Below are positions 55,913 to 64,000 of a stretch of DNA of 64,000 bases, piece after piece. A model generated the notes under the pieces. It searched no databases. It was not told where the DNA came from and saw only the letters and a program-made list of their open reading frames with translations. The translations under genes and the position numbers were made by a program. The stretch lies in contig JALKAY010000001.1 in assembly GCA_023015935.1 (NCBI GenBank), positions 620,874-684,873 on the forward strand, in the 5' to 3' direction. Source of the DNA: Flavobacteriaceae bacterium F08102. GTDB taxonomy: Bacteria; Bacteroidota; Bacteroidia; Flavobacteriales; Flavobacteriaceae. Every line of letters begins with the position of its first letter. Positions within the stretch are counted from its first letter, which is position 1.

Positions 55913-55944
55913 TTGACAAGGCCTATGGCGATGCACTATATTTG
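55913..55944 (+). promoter_or_regulatory. Promoter of queA
   Basis: TTG (55913-55915, within CTTGACAAG), a 21-bp spacer and TATATTTG (55937-55944). This is a complete Bacteroidota promoter, 29 bp before the ATG. The 55729-55912 stretch holds no recognised gene. Confidence 0.7.
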
Positions 55945-55973
55945 CATTCATTTTAAAATTCAGCAAACCCTTT

Positions 55974-57023
55974 ATGAAATTATCACATTTTAAGTTTGAG
56001 TTGCCCGATAATCTTTTAGCAGAATACCCTTCAGAGCAACGAGACGAAGCCAGACTGATGGTTTTAGATCGTAAAACAGAAACTATTGAACATAAACTAT
56101 TCAAGGATCTCGTCGATTATTTTGAGGAAGACGATGTAATGGTATTTAATAATACGAAAGTTTTTCCTGCTCGATTATATGGTAATAAAGAGAAAACAGG
56201 AGCTCGCATAGAAGTTTTTTTATTGAGAGAATTGAATGCAGAGAGTAGATTGTGGGATGTACTTGTAGATCCAGCTCGAAAAATCCGGATTGGAAATAAG
56301 TTGTTTTTCGGAGATAATGACGATTTAGTTGCTGAGGTAATTGACAATACTACTTCAAGAGGACGAACGTTGCGTTTTCTCTTTGACGGAAGTTATGAAG
56401 AGTTTAGAAAAAAACTAAAAGAATTAGGTCAAACACCTTTGCCAAAATATATCAAACGTGAAGTTGAACCAATAGACACTGAGCGTTATCAAACAATTTA
56501 TGCCAAGCATGAAGGTGCTGTAGCCGCACCCACCGCTGGATTACACTTTTCGAAGCATTTGTTAAAGCGATTAGAGATTAAGGGGATCGATTTAGCCGAG
56601 GTTACGTTGCACGTTGGCTTGGGAACTTTTCAGCCCGTTGAGGTAGAAGATTTGTCAAAGCACAAAATGGACTCAGAAGAGATTAATATTCCTGAGGCGG
56701 CCGTTAAAAAAATCAATGCAGCTATTGATACTAAAAAAAGGATTTGTGCGGTTGGAACAACGGTAATGCGTACTTTAGAAAGTTCAGTTTCTGCTGATCA
56801 GCATTTAAAGCCGTTTAGTGGATGGACTAATAAATTTATTTTCCCTCCATATGATTTTAGTATAGCCAATGCGATGATTACTAATTTTCACACCCCAAAA
56901 TCAACTTTAATGATGATGACTTCAGCATTTGCAGGACATGATTTTCTAAAAGCAGCTTATGCCGAAGCGATTAAAGAAAAATACAATTTTTACTCGTACG
57001 GTGATGCGATGCTCATTATATAA
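55974..57023 (+). CDS. queA: S-adenosylmethionine:tRNA ribosyltransferase-isomerase
   Basis: QueA transfers the ribosyl part of SAM to preQ1 in tRNA, making epoxyqueuosine. The 349-residue protein has the N-terminal [26 protein letters not shown] and [16 protein letters not shown]. It also has [27 protein letters not shown] and the closing FSYGDAML-like segment ([10 protein letters not shown]). Length is normal. The gene is monocistronic with a good promoter and terminator. Confidence 0.97.
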   Translation: MKLSHFKFELPDNLLAEYPSEQRDEARLMVLDRKTETIEHKLFKDLVDYFEEDDVMVFNNTKVFPARLYGNKEKTGARIEVFLLRELNAESRLWDVLVDPARKIRIGNKLFFGDNDDLVAEVIDNTTSRGRTLRFLFDGSYEEFRKKLKELGQTPLPKYIKREVEPIDTERYQTIYAKHEGAVAAPTAGLHFSKHLLKRLEIKGIDLAEVTLHVGLGTFQPVEVEDLSKHKMDSEEINIPEAAVKKINAAIDTKKRICAVGTTVMRTLESSVSADQHLKPFSGWTNKFIFPPYDFSIANAMITNFHTPKSTLMMMTSAFAGHDFLKAAYAEAIKEKYNFYSYGDAMLII

Positions 57024-57037
57024 AAGCTAAAATCAAG

Positions 57038-57067
57038 GCCTTACAACAAATTTGTAGGGCTTTTTTT
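57038..57067 (+). terminator. Terminator after queA
   Basis: GCCTTACAA / loop CAAAT / TTGTAGGGC, nine pairs with one G-T, then seven T. Confidence 0.9.
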
Positions 57068-57096
57068 ATACCTTTACATGCCATAATGGTCGCTGT

Positions 57097-58809
57097 ATGA
57101 AGAAAATTTTACTTCCATTCTTTTGTATTTTTACGTCAATTATTTTTGGGCAAGTAACGAATGAGGGTACACCAGCGAGTTGGTCGTTACCACAGCAAAA
57201 ATCGGCTTTTCAACCCATTGTGCTACCTCAATTAGAACTTGAGACACTTTACCGGGAAGATCAAATTAAAGATCAAAGTAGGCGAAAACCCTTTCGAGTA
57301 GGTGTTCCAATAGCTGTAGATTACGGATTGAATAATGCGGGATTTTGGACTAATTTATCGAATGGTGATCGAATATGGAGAATTTATTTTAATGCAGTAG
57401 ATGCTGTTCATTTGAGTTTTAATTTTGATGAATTTTATTTGCCAAAAGGGGCTAAAATTTATTTATATACAAATGATCGAAGTGATTTATTAGGTGCTTA
57501 TACAGCTATACAAAATAATGATAGTAATCAATTAGGAACGTGGTTTGTTAATGGAGATAAAGTTTGGATTGAATATTTTGAACCCGCCAATGCTATTGGC
57601 GAGGGGAAACTACATATTGCGTCAGTGATTCATGGGTATCGCCTAGGTCACGCTGTTCAAAAAAATTATGGGCTAACCGCTAAGCGTTCAGTTGGATTTA
57701 ATAAATCGGGGAATTGTGAGCATGATGTGGATTGTTCTGTCGGTGCAGATTTTGATGGAATTAAAAACGTGGTAAAGAAATCGGTGGCTTTTTTAAATAT
57801 GGGTAACGGATATATTTGTTCGGGAAGCTTGTTAAATAATACCGCTCAAGATAAAACACCGTATTTATTAACTGCTGAGCACTGTTATGAAGACGGAGGT
57901 GGAAACCCTTCAAACCCAGCGCTGTATTCTATGCGATTTAATTGGATTAGTCCTAATCCCGTATGTGCACAAATAAATCAGAGTACTGCATCTACGGTTT
58001 TTCAATCAATTAGTGGCGCTGTATTGCGAGCAAAAAATATGATTTCTGATTTTATGCTGTTAGAAATAAACAGTCCACTTGATCCCAGTTGGGATGTAAC
58101 CTATGCGGGTTGGGATCGAACGGATCAAATACCCAACTTTACTGTGGGTATTCATCACCCAAATGGAGATATTATGAAAGTAAGCCGTGATGATGATCCT
58201 CCGTTTAAGTCGAATAATACCGGAAGTTATTATTGGGTGATCCCTGGTACTGATGACACTGGTTATGGAGGAACTGGTCTAGGAAGTGGTTGGGAAATTG
58301 GATCTACCGAAGGAGGTTCTTCAGGTTCACCACTTTTTAATCCCAATGGATTGGTAATTGGGCAGCTGTATGGAGGTGCTTCGGAATGTAGCCTATTAAA
58401 TGATTTAAATGATAATGATAAATATGATTTTTATGGAAGGTTTGCAACCTCATGGGACTTCGGGGGGGTAGCGTCTAATAGTTTAAAGTTTTGGTTGGAT
58501 CCGTTAAATACAGGGCAAACAACCTTAGCTTCACTTACATCTACCCTTGCGGTAGCCAGTGAGGAATTAAATAGAGGAATTAAGATGTATCCTAATCCAT
58601 CATCTGGGATTATTTCTATTGAAATTCAACAGGCGTTTGGCGATTATAACGTTGAATTATTTAATGTGTTAGGACAAAGTTTGCGAAAAAATACGTTGAA
58701 AAATAATCAACTAGATATATCAAATTTACCAAGTGCCTTTTATTACCTTAAAATTACGGAGAAAGAGACCAATAGGTACGCAATTAAAAAGCTTATATTG
58801 AATAAATAG
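57097..58809 (+). CDS. T9SS-secreted trypsin-like serine protease (lysyl endopeptidase-like)
   Basis: The 570-residue protein has a signal peptide (cleavage near IFGQ) and a beta-rich propeptide or sandwich (about 60-190). A chymotrypsin-fold protease domain (about 205-475) carries the triad H262 in LTAEHCY, D318 in ISDFMLLEI and S409 in GGSSGSPLF. The last 75 residues (MYPNPSSGIISIE, ISNLPSAFYYLKI, KKLILNK) are a type A T9SS sorting domain. The domain resembles Achromobacter lysyl endopeptidase; Lys specificity is not proven. A near -7 element TACCTTTA lies 20 bp upstream. Confidence 0.9.
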   Translation: MKKILLPFFCIFTSIIFGQVTNEGTPASWSLPQQKSAFQPIVLPQLELETLYREDQIKDQSRRKPFRVGVPIAVDYGLNNAGFWTNLSNGDRIWRIYFNAVDAVHLSFNFDEFYLPKGAKIYLYTNDRSDLLGAYTAIQNNDSNQLGTWFVNGDKVWIEYFEPANAIGEGKLHIASVIHGYRLGHAVQKNYGLTAKRSVGFNKSGNCEHDVDCSVGADFDGIKNVVKKSVAFLNMGNGYICSGSLLNNTAQDKTPYLLTAEHCYEDGGGNPSNPALYSMRFNWISPNPVCAQINQSTASTVFQSISGAVLRAKNMISDFMLLEINSPLDPSWDVTYAGWDRTDQIPNFTVGIHHPNGDIMKVSRDDDPPFKSNNTGSYYWVIPGTDDTGYGGTGLGSGWEIGSTEGGSSGSPLFNPNGLVIGQLYGGASECSLLNDLNDNDKYDFYGRFATSWDFGGVASNSLKFWLDPLNTGQTTLASLTSTLAVASEELNRGIKMYPNPSSGIISIEIQQAFGDYNVELFNVLGQSLRKNTLKNNQLDISNLPSAFYYLKITEKETNRYAIKKLILNK

Positions 58810-58831
58810 ACCAAAATCATAACCATTACCT

Positions 58832-58854
58832 AGGCCCTTTATGAGGGCTTTTTT
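58832..58854 (+). terminator. Terminator directly before rlmN
   Basis: AGGCCCT / loop TTATG / AGGGCTT forms seven pairs including one G-T and is followed by T residues to 58854. The rlmN ATG follows 2 nt later, so this hairpin could also influence rlmN expression. Confidence 0.75.
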
Positions 58855-58856
58855 AT

Positions 58857-59900
58857 ATGACAAAGAAAAAACAAGACATAAGAGCATTGAGCAAAGAGGC
58901 TTTGAGAGATTTTTTTATCAATCATGGACACCAGGCCTTTCGGGGCAATCAAGTCTATGAATGGTTATGGCAGAAATCTGCACATAGTTTTGAGGATATG
59001 ACGAGTTTATCTAAGGATACCCGTGCTATGCTTGAAACGCATTTTGTGATTAACCATATTAAAGTTGATCAAATGCAGCGCTCTAATGATGGAACCATTA
59101 AAAACGCGATTAAATTACATGATAATTTGGTGGTAGAATCTGTGCTAATACCCACTGAGACTCGTACAACTGCTTGTGTTTCTAGTCAGGTGGGGTGTAG
59201 TTTAGACTGTCACTTTTGTGCTACGGCTCGTTTAAAGCGGATGCGAAATTTGAATCCTGATGAGATTTATGATCAAGTAGTTGCTATTGATCAACAAAGT
59301 CGCTTATATCACAAGCGTAAGCTCTCAAATATTGTTTATATGGGTATGGGAGAACCACTTCTAAACTACAAGAACGTCTTAGCTTCTATTGAAAAGATAA
59401 CTTCAAAGGAAGGTCTTGGGATGTCGCCAAAACGAATTACTGTCTCAACGGTGGGGATTCCTAAAATGATTGTTAAACTGGCAGACGATGGGGTAAAGTT
59501 TAACCTTGCAGTTTCCTTACATTCGGCTATCGATGAAGTGCGTTCAAAACTAATGCCCATAAATGAGAAAAGTAATTTGGCTGAGCTATTAGCTTCGTTA
59601 CAATATTGGTATGAAAAGACCAATAAAATAATCACTTTTGAGTACGTGGTTTGGGAAGGGATTAATGACACTAAAAAAGATGCAGTAGCCTTGGTGAAAT
59701 TTTGTAAGAAAGTCCCATCTAAAGTCAATTTAATTGAGTATAATGCTATCGATGATGGTGAATTTCAACAGGCCAATCCTGAGGCAATTCAAATGTATGT
59801 AAACACCTTAGAGGCACATAATATTGTCGTGAATGTGAGACGAAGTAGAGGTAAAGATATTGATGCAGCATGTGGACAATTGGCGAATAAAACAGCTTAA
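58857..59900 (+). CDS. rlmN: Dual-specificity 23S rRNA/tRNA (adenine-C2)-methyltransferase
   Basis: RlmN is a radical-SAM enzyme that methylates A2503 of 23S rRNA and A37 of some tRNAs. The 347-residue product has the RlmN N-terminal domain (AFRGNQVYEWLWQKSAHSFEDMT). The cluster motif is C114-x3-C118-x2-C121 in CSLDCHFC, followed by YMGMGEPLLNY. C339 in DAACGQLA is the methyl-carrying cysteine region. The ATG fits family alignment but begins 2 nt after a terminator T tract, leaving no room for a normal leader on a separate transcript. Confidence 0.95.
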   Translation: MTKKKQDIRALSKEALRDFFINHGHQAFRGNQVYEWLWQKSAHSFEDMTSLSKDTRAMLETHFVINHIKVDQMQRSNDGTIKNAIKLHDNLVVESVLIPTETRTTACVSSQVGCSLDCHFCATARLKRMRNLNPDEIYDQVVAIDQQSRLYHKRKLSNIVYMGMGEPLLNYKNVLASIEKITSKEGLGMSPKRITVSTVGIPKMIVKLADDGVKFNLAVSLHSAIDEVRSKLMPINEKSNLAELLASLQYWYEKTNKIITFEYVVWEGINDTKKDAVALVKFCKKVPSKVNLIEYNAIDDGEFQQANPEAIQMYVNTLEAHNIVVNVRRSRGKDIDAACGQLANKTA

Positions 59901-59980
59901 ATCACGAGTGATTAGTTAAACTCGAAGCGTGTTTTAAAAAAGGCAGATTAAATTCTGAAAAAGGGTTTGTACTAAACTGG

Positions 59981-60016
59981 CAAGCTCAAAATTCCGAAAA
60001 TGGAGTTTTGAGCTTG
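59981..60016. repeat. Long hairpin between convergent rlmN and OmpA-like genes
   Basis: CAAGCTCAAAATTCC pairs with GGAGTTTTGAGCTTG over 15 positions with one G-T, loop GAAAAT. No T tract follows on either strand, so it is not a classical terminator. It may protect or process both 3' ends. Confidence 0.6.
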
Positions 60017-60060
60017 GTTGTTGAGGTTTTTAGTAGGCAAATAAACGTCTTATCGGTTTA

Positions 60061-61011
60061 TTAATTTTCCAATAATTCATTGATTTTATCAAGGTTTGGG
60101 GCTAGAATTATTTCTATTCTTCTATTTTTAGCTCTTCCAGAAGCAGTACGATTACTTGCGATAGGAACAAATTCGCCACGACCAGCAGCCGTTACTTGTT
60201 TAGGAGATACGTTTTTATTAACAAGAATTCTCACAATAGCCGTAGCTCTTTTGGTGGAGAGATCCCAATTGTCTACAATGGCACCTTTTCCACCATAAGG
60301 AACATTATCTGTGTGACCTTCAATGAGAACATCAATATCAGGATTTTCTACTAAAACGGCGGCTAAATTTGAAACAGCCTTAGAGCCTTCGCTGTTTACT
60401 GCCCAGCTTCCTGAGCTAAAAAGTAATTTGTTTTCCATTGAAACATAAACTTTTCCGTTCTTTCTTACGACAGATAGTCCTTTGCCTTCAAAACCACTTA
60501 AAGCTGAAGAAACAGCGTCTTTTAGTTGCTGCATGGCTGCTTCTTTGGCGGCTATGAGTCCTTCTAATTGATCTACACGTGCTGATCTTTTTGCGAGTTC
60601 TGTTTGTAATTTTTCTAAACGACTACTTTCCTCAGAAAGTTTAGCTTCTTTATCTTGAAGCTCGGCGAGTAGTCGTCTATTTTCGGCAGCTTTCTCTGAG
60701 AGTTGTTGAGAACTCATTTTAGTTAAATTGGCATATTCTTCTTCTAATTTTTGTTTTTTAGCTTCGAGTTGATTTACTGACGTATTGATGCGTTCTTTTT
60801 CAGCGTCAAGTTTGTCGATTTCGCTTTGGAGTTTGAGGCGGCTTTCTTCTAAGGCTTTTTTCTGGTCAATTAATTGTTGATTTTCACTGAAAAGGTTTTG
60901 GTTATTGTCTCTGAGTTTATCGTATTTTTCTTCAAGTTCTGTATATACTTTTTTAGAAACACAGGCTGTACAAAGTGATAGGGTTAGGATGAATAATGCA
61001 ATTTTTTTCAT
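60061..61011 (-). CDS. OmpA-family lipoprotein with long coiled coil
   Basis: The 316-residue protein has a lipoprotein signal (CTAC, C17). A long alpha-helical coiled coil follows (about 20-165, many Glu/Lys/Leu heptads). A C-terminal OmpA peptidoglycan-binding domain (about 190-305) shows VLIEGHTDNVPYGG, NWDLSTKRATAIV and ASNRTASGRAKNRRIEI. It likely bridges the outer membrane and the cell wall. Length and layout match OmpA-like lipoproteins common in Bacteroidota. No -7 consensus is visible upstream. Confidence 0.92.
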   Translation of the reverse strand: MKKIALFILTLSLCTACVSKKVYTELEEKYDKLRDNNQNLFSENQQLIDQKKALEESRLKLQSEIDKLDAEKERINTSVNQLEAKKQKLEEEYANLTKMSSQQLSEKAAENRRLLAELQDKEAKLSEESSRLEKLQTELAKRSARVDQLEGLIAAKEAAMQQLKDAVSSALSGFEGKGLSVVRKNGKVYVSMENKLLFSSGSWAVNSEGSKAVSNLAAVLVENPDIDVLIEGHTDNVPYGGKGAIVDNWDLSTKRATAIVRILVNKNVSPKQVTAAGRGEFVPIASNRTASGRAKNRRIEIILAPNLDKINELLEN

Positions 61012-61079
61012 CGTGATTGTCTTTTATTTAGTTATTAGTTTTTTTGCCGAAAACAATTGTGTTAACGATCATTTTATTT

Positions 61080-61841
61080 TTAGGAACGGATGGTCACTCC
61101 AATCGGACAGTGGTCAGAATGTTTGGCTTCGGGCAATATAAATGCGCGTTCCAAACGCGGTTTAAGAGGTTCGCTAGCCATACAATAATCAATTCGCCAT
61201 CCTTTATTATTGTTTCGGGAATTTGCGCGATAGCTCCACCAACTATAGTGATTAGGTTCTTGGTTAAAATATCTAAACGTATCTATAAATCCACTATCAA
61301 TAAACTTGCCAATCCAAGCTCGTTCTTCAGGTAAAAAGCCGGATACACCTTTCATTTTCGGATTGTGAATGTCTATTTCTTTGTGACAAATATTATAATC
61401 TCCACAAATAAGGAGGTTTGGGATTGAATTTTTTAAGTCGTTTACATAGTCTTGAAATTCGGCCATATAATTAAGCTTAAACCCCAATCTTGCATCATTC
61501 GTACCCGATGGAAGGTATAGGCTCATAACAGAGAGATCATCAAAATCTACGCGTAGATTCCTTCCTTCAAAGTCCATTGATTCAATACCCGTCCCGAATT
61601 CAACGTGATTGGGTTCTGTTTTGCTCAGAATAGCAACGCCACTATACCCTTTTTTTTGTGCTGAATACCAATAGTGATAAGGATACCCTGCTTCTTCAAA
61701 CAGTTCTAAGGTTAATTGATCGGCGTGTGCTTTGGTTTCTTGAATGCAAATTACATCTGGGGAAGCGGCAATTAACCAATTTAAAAATCCCTTTTTTAAG
61801 GCAGCTCTAATGCCATTTACATTATAAGAGATTATGTTCAT
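61080..61841 (-). CDS. xth: Exodeoxyribonuclease III
   Basis: This AP endonuclease/3'-5' exonuclease acts in base-excision repair. The 253-residue EEP-fold protein has ISYNVNGIRAAL, the metal glutamate in VICIQETKA, the GDYNICH catalytic Asp/Asn pair, WRIDYCMAS and a terminal KHSDHCPIGVTI catalytic histidine. It stands alone; the 151 bp upstream up to scoB show no recognised promoter or gene. Confidence 0.94.
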   Translation of the reverse strand: MNIISYNVNGIRAALKKGFLNWLIAASPDVICIQETKAHADQLTLELFEEAGYPYHYWYSAQKKGYSGVAILSKTEPNHVEFGTGIESMDFEGRNLRVDFDDLSVMSLYLPSGTNDARLGFKLNYMAEFQDYVNDLKNSIPNLLICGDYNICHKEIDIHNPKMKGVSGFLPEERAWIGKFIDSGFIDTFRYFNQEPNHYSWWSYRANSRNNNKGWRIDYCMASEPLKPRLERAFILPEAKHSDHCPIGVTIRS

Positions 61842-61992
61842 TTTTTATGTTTTATTTATAAATTACTCAAGGTTTTTGATAATGTACAGTTTGCTTAATT
61901 TATCTATGATAAGTACCTAAAAGGTCGATACGAACGATTTTGTCTTATTTAATTTACATGAGTGAATTAAAAATGGAATTAAGGCGGCTGTA

Positions 61993-62652
61993 CTAATTAA
62001 GGATCATTTCTGGAACTGATTCGGGAATAATTAATCGCCCTTCTGTGGCATTTTTAATTTCGTCTACGGTTACACCAGGAGCGCGTTCCAAAAGGACAAA
62101 ACCGTCATTAGATACTTCCAAAACAGCGAGGTTAGTAACTATTTTTTTTACACAACCAACCCCTGTTAAGGGTAGGCTGCAACGTTTTAATAATTTAGAT
62201 TCTCCTCGTTTATTGGTATGCATCATGGCTACAATTATATTTTCCGCAGAAGCGACGAGATCCATAGCGCCTCCCATTCCTTTGACCATTTTTCCGGGAA
62301 TTTTCCAATTGGCGATATCCCCATTTTCAGCAACTTCCATAGCGCCTAAAACAGTTAACTGAACGTGTTGACCTCTGATCATGGCAAAACTGGTGGCAGA
62401 ATCAAAAAGTGACCCGCCTTTTAATATGGTAACTGTTTGTTTTCCAGCATTGATTAAATCAGCATCTTCTTCCCCTTCATAAGGAAAAGCCCCCATGCCT
62501 AATAATCCATTTTCGCTTTGAAATTCAACTTCAATTCCAGCGGGAATATAGTTTGCAACTAAGGTAGGTATTCCTATCCCTAAGTTGACATACCATCCAT
62601 CTTGTAATTCTTGTGCAATGCGTTTTGCTATACCAATTTTATCTAGTCCCAT
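61993..62652 (-). CDS. scoB: 3-oxoacid CoA-transferase subunit B
   Basis: With subunit A this enzyme moves CoA between succinyl-CoA and acetoacetate or a similar 3-oxoacid. From ATG 62652 the product is 219 residues. The catalytic glutamate is E47 in FQSENGLLGMG, and NLGIGIPTLVANYIP and GGAMDLV are family motifs. The longer frame to 62730 runs into the scoA 3' end and is not used. The stop of scoA lies 4 bp upstream, so translation is coupled. Confidence 0.94.
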   Translation of the reverse strand: MGLDKIGIAKRIAQELQDGWYVNLGIGIPTLVANYIPAGIEVEFQSENGLLGMGAFPYEGEEDADLINAGKQTVTILKGGSLFDSATSFAMIRGQHVQLTVLGAMEVAENGDIANWKIPGKMVKGMGGAMDLVASAENIIVAMMHTNKRGESKLLKRCSLPLTGVGCVKKIVTNLAVLEVSNDGFVLLERAPGVTVDEIKNATEGRLIIPESVPEMILN

Positions 62653-62656
62653 AGTA

Positions 62657-63358
62657 TTATTTTTTTTGTCTAACGGTACGTTGTTCAATTCTTTTTTCGT
62701 AATTAACACCTTGAAAAATGCGTTGTACAAAAATTCCTGGAGTGTGTATTTGATTTGGGTCTAGTTCTCCAACTTCCACCAATTCTTCAACTTCAGCAAC
62801 TGTAATTTTACCGGCCATCGCCATTAAAGGGTTGAAATTTCTTGCGGTACCTTTATAGATTAGGTTTCCAGCCGTATCGCCTTTCCATGCTTTTACAAAA
62901 GCAAAATCGGGATTAAAGGCATGTTCTAATACGTACATTTTTCCATTAAATTCGCGCGTTTCTTTTCCTTCCGCGACTTCAGTTCCATATCCGGCTGGGG
63001 TATAAAACGCTGGAATACCAGCACCCGTTGCGCGACAACGTTCAGCGAGTGTTCCTTGAGGGATAAGCTCCACTTCTAATTCACCATTCAACATTTGTCG
63101 TTCAAATTCATCATTTTCACCAACGTATGAAGAAATCATCTTTTTTATTTGACGTTGATGTAATAATAAGCCTAAGCCAAAATCATCGACTCCGGCATTA
63201 TTAGAGATACAAGTTAGGTCGTTTACCCCTAATTTTACCAATTGGGTAATACAGTTTTCGGGGATTCCGCATAAGCCAAATCCTCCCAGCATTAGGGTCA
63301 TTCCTGAGCGAAGACCTTCTAATCCTTCAGCCGCATCTTTTACTACTTTGTTAATCAT
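62657..63358 (-). CDS. scoA: 3-oxoacid CoA-transferase subunit A
   Basis: The 233-residue subunit A has the CoA-binding signature [15 protein letters not shown]. Further family segments are [36 protein letters not shown] and [14 protein letters not shown]. It lies 6 bp after the PBP1A gene and 4 bp before scoB, making a PBP1A-scoA-scoB run on the minus strand; a functional link to the cell-wall gene is not apparent. Confidence 0.95.
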   Translation of the reverse strand: MINKVVKDAAEGLEGLRSGMTLMLGGFGLCGIPENCITQLVKLGVNDLTCISNNAGVDDFGLGLLLHQRQIKKMISSYVGENDEFERQMLNGELEVELIPQGTLAERCRATGAGIPAFYTPAGYGTEVAEGKETREFNGKMYVLEHAFNPDFAFVKAWKGDTAGNLIYKGTARNFNPLMAMAGKITVAEVEELVEVGELDPNQIHTPGIFVQRIFQGVNYEKRIEQRTVRQKK

Positions 63359-63364
63359 AGGTTC

Positions 63365-64000
63365 TTAGTTAAAATCGTCGGGTTCTGTAATTTCACCCTT
63401 TTCTTTTTTTAATTTTTCACAATCGAGTTCTAAGTCGAAATCTTTTGGTTTTTCGAATTCTTTATCGCTGATATTTAATTCCTTGTCAGCATATAATTTC
63501 TTCATGTACAACGCCCAAATTGGCAAAGCCATGGTGGCTCCTTGTCCACGGGCAATATCAGGAAAGTGAACCGCTCTATCTTCACCACCAACCCATACTC
63601 CAGTTGTTAAATTTGGAACAACTCCCATGAACCATCCGTCTGATTGGTTTTGTGTGGTTCCGGTTTTTCCTGCGATGGGATTTGTAAACCCATAGGGATG
63701 TCCGGTAACTACGTCATCAGGATAATTACGTGCTCCTCCCCGCAATCGAGCTCCAGAGCCAAATTTTGTTACTCCTTCGAGTAAGTTTATAATTGTATAA
63801 GCAGATTCTTCACTTAATACCTCTTTGGTTTCTGGGGTAAAATCACTTAATACCATGCCGTTTTTATCTTCAATACGCAAAATCATCATTGGTTTAACGT
63901 ACATTCCTTTACTGGCAAAAGTATTGTAGGCCCCCACCATTTCGTAAAGGCTCAAATCAACAGTCCCTAAGGCAATTGACGGATAGGGTGGAACGTTACT
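63365..64000 (-). CDS. Penicillin-binding protein 1A, C-terminal part (partial)
   Basis: The frame is open to the window edge, so the N-terminal glycosyltransferase and most of the transpeptidase are outside. The visible 211 residues start within PYPSIALGTVDLSLYEMVGAYNTFA of the transpeptidase domain. They include the KTGT motif in AGKTGTTQNQSDGWFMG and TGVWVGGEDR. The acidic, lysine-rich tail ends in EPDDFN. The TTG at 63955 is an internal leucine. Role: peptidoglycan cross-linking in the periplasm. Confidence 0.92.
   Translation of the reverse strand, partial: SNVPPYPSIALGTVDLSLYEMVGAYNTFASKGMYVKPMMILRIEDKNGMVLSDFTPETKEVLSEESAYTIINLLEGVTKFGSGARLRGGARNYPDDVVTGHPYGFTNPIAGKTGTTQNQSDGWFMGVVPNLTTGVWVGGEDRAVHFPDIARGQGATMALPIWALYMKKLYADKELNISDKEFEKPKDFDLELDCEKLKKEKGEITEPDDFN

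Noticed and set aside
55911-55944. E. coli-type sigma-70 promoter TTGACA upstream of queA
   Set aside because: The TTGACA is probably coincidental. The matching -7 element TATATTTG and 21-bp spacer fit the Bacteroidota promoter type.
55832-56104. 90-residue reading frame on the minus strand over the queA start
   Set aside because: Covers the queA promoter and 5' coding region in antisense, with no protein-like features.
1-64000. tRNA, rRNA, CRISPR, prophage or defence system
   Set aside because: I read the larger intergenic gaps on both strands and saw no tRNA-like cloverleaf arms, regular spaced repeats, integrase, or known defence genes.

Overview
The window reads as chromosomal DNA of a member of the Bacteroidota, most likely family Flavobacteriaceae; the genus cannot be told from the sequence alone. 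The case rests on low GC, a short RpoD-like sigma factor, many promoters of the Bacteroidota form TAnnTTTG, SusC/SusD outer-membrane proteins, lipidated TamL, PorT of the type IX secretion system (T9SS) and two proteins with T9SS sorting tails. No rRNA, tRNA, CRISPR array, prophage or intact transposon was seen. Layout: 1-3.2 kb holds the end of an S41 protease, an oxidoreductase/MarC pair, a DUF3109 protein and a small beta-barrel. 3.4-7.1 kb is class I ribonucleotide reductase (nrdB, nrdA), with a perfect DnaA box upstream. 7.1-16.4 kb is the most interesting stretch: a phosphate-transporter gene (Pit fused to a PhoU/DUF47-like tail), an OprP/O-type porin, a small secreted MORN-like protein, an internally duplicated beta-helix lipoprotein and a TonB-dependent receptor. 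The porin gene has a structured leader of about 180 nt, and the promoters of this block carry GTTAA/TTAAC repeats, partly at 11-bp spacing, as in known Pho operators. I read it as a candidate phosphorus-acquisition island. 16.4-35 kb is mostly housekeeping: dgt, a secreted sortilin-like T9SS protein with an inserted PA domain, DUF3078, dxs, tadA, a ClC protein lacking both proton glutamates, aspS, a pseudouridine synthase, a luciferase-like oxidoreductase, rsmI, a family-4-like uracil-DNA glycosylase, an AhpD-like protein, and an overlapping operon of dipeptide epimerase, a PLP enzyme and OsmC. 35-40.7 kb is an orphan SusC/SusD pair divergent from a DeoR-type regulator, with no degradative enzymes. 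40.9-48 kb has recJ, a decayed IS200/IS605-type transposase with its hairpins, rpe, rpoD, pnp and rpsO. 48-59.9 kb has a lipoprotein of unknown role, accD without its zinc ribbon, fbaA, tamL, a TrmH-type methyltransferase, ubiE-porT, queA, a T9SS-secreted serine protease and rlmN. The window ends with an OmpA-like lipoprotein, exonuclease III and a PBP1A-scoA-scoB operon. Regulatory pattern: thirteen promoters with a perfect TAnnTTTG -7 element could be placed. Three of them (dxs, a small membrane protein, rsmI) lie only 4-6 nt before the start codon, suggesting leaderless mRNAs, and several others show that longer reading frames with TTG starts are artefacts in which the 'start' is promoter DNA. 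Strong hairpin terminators separate most convergent pairs.
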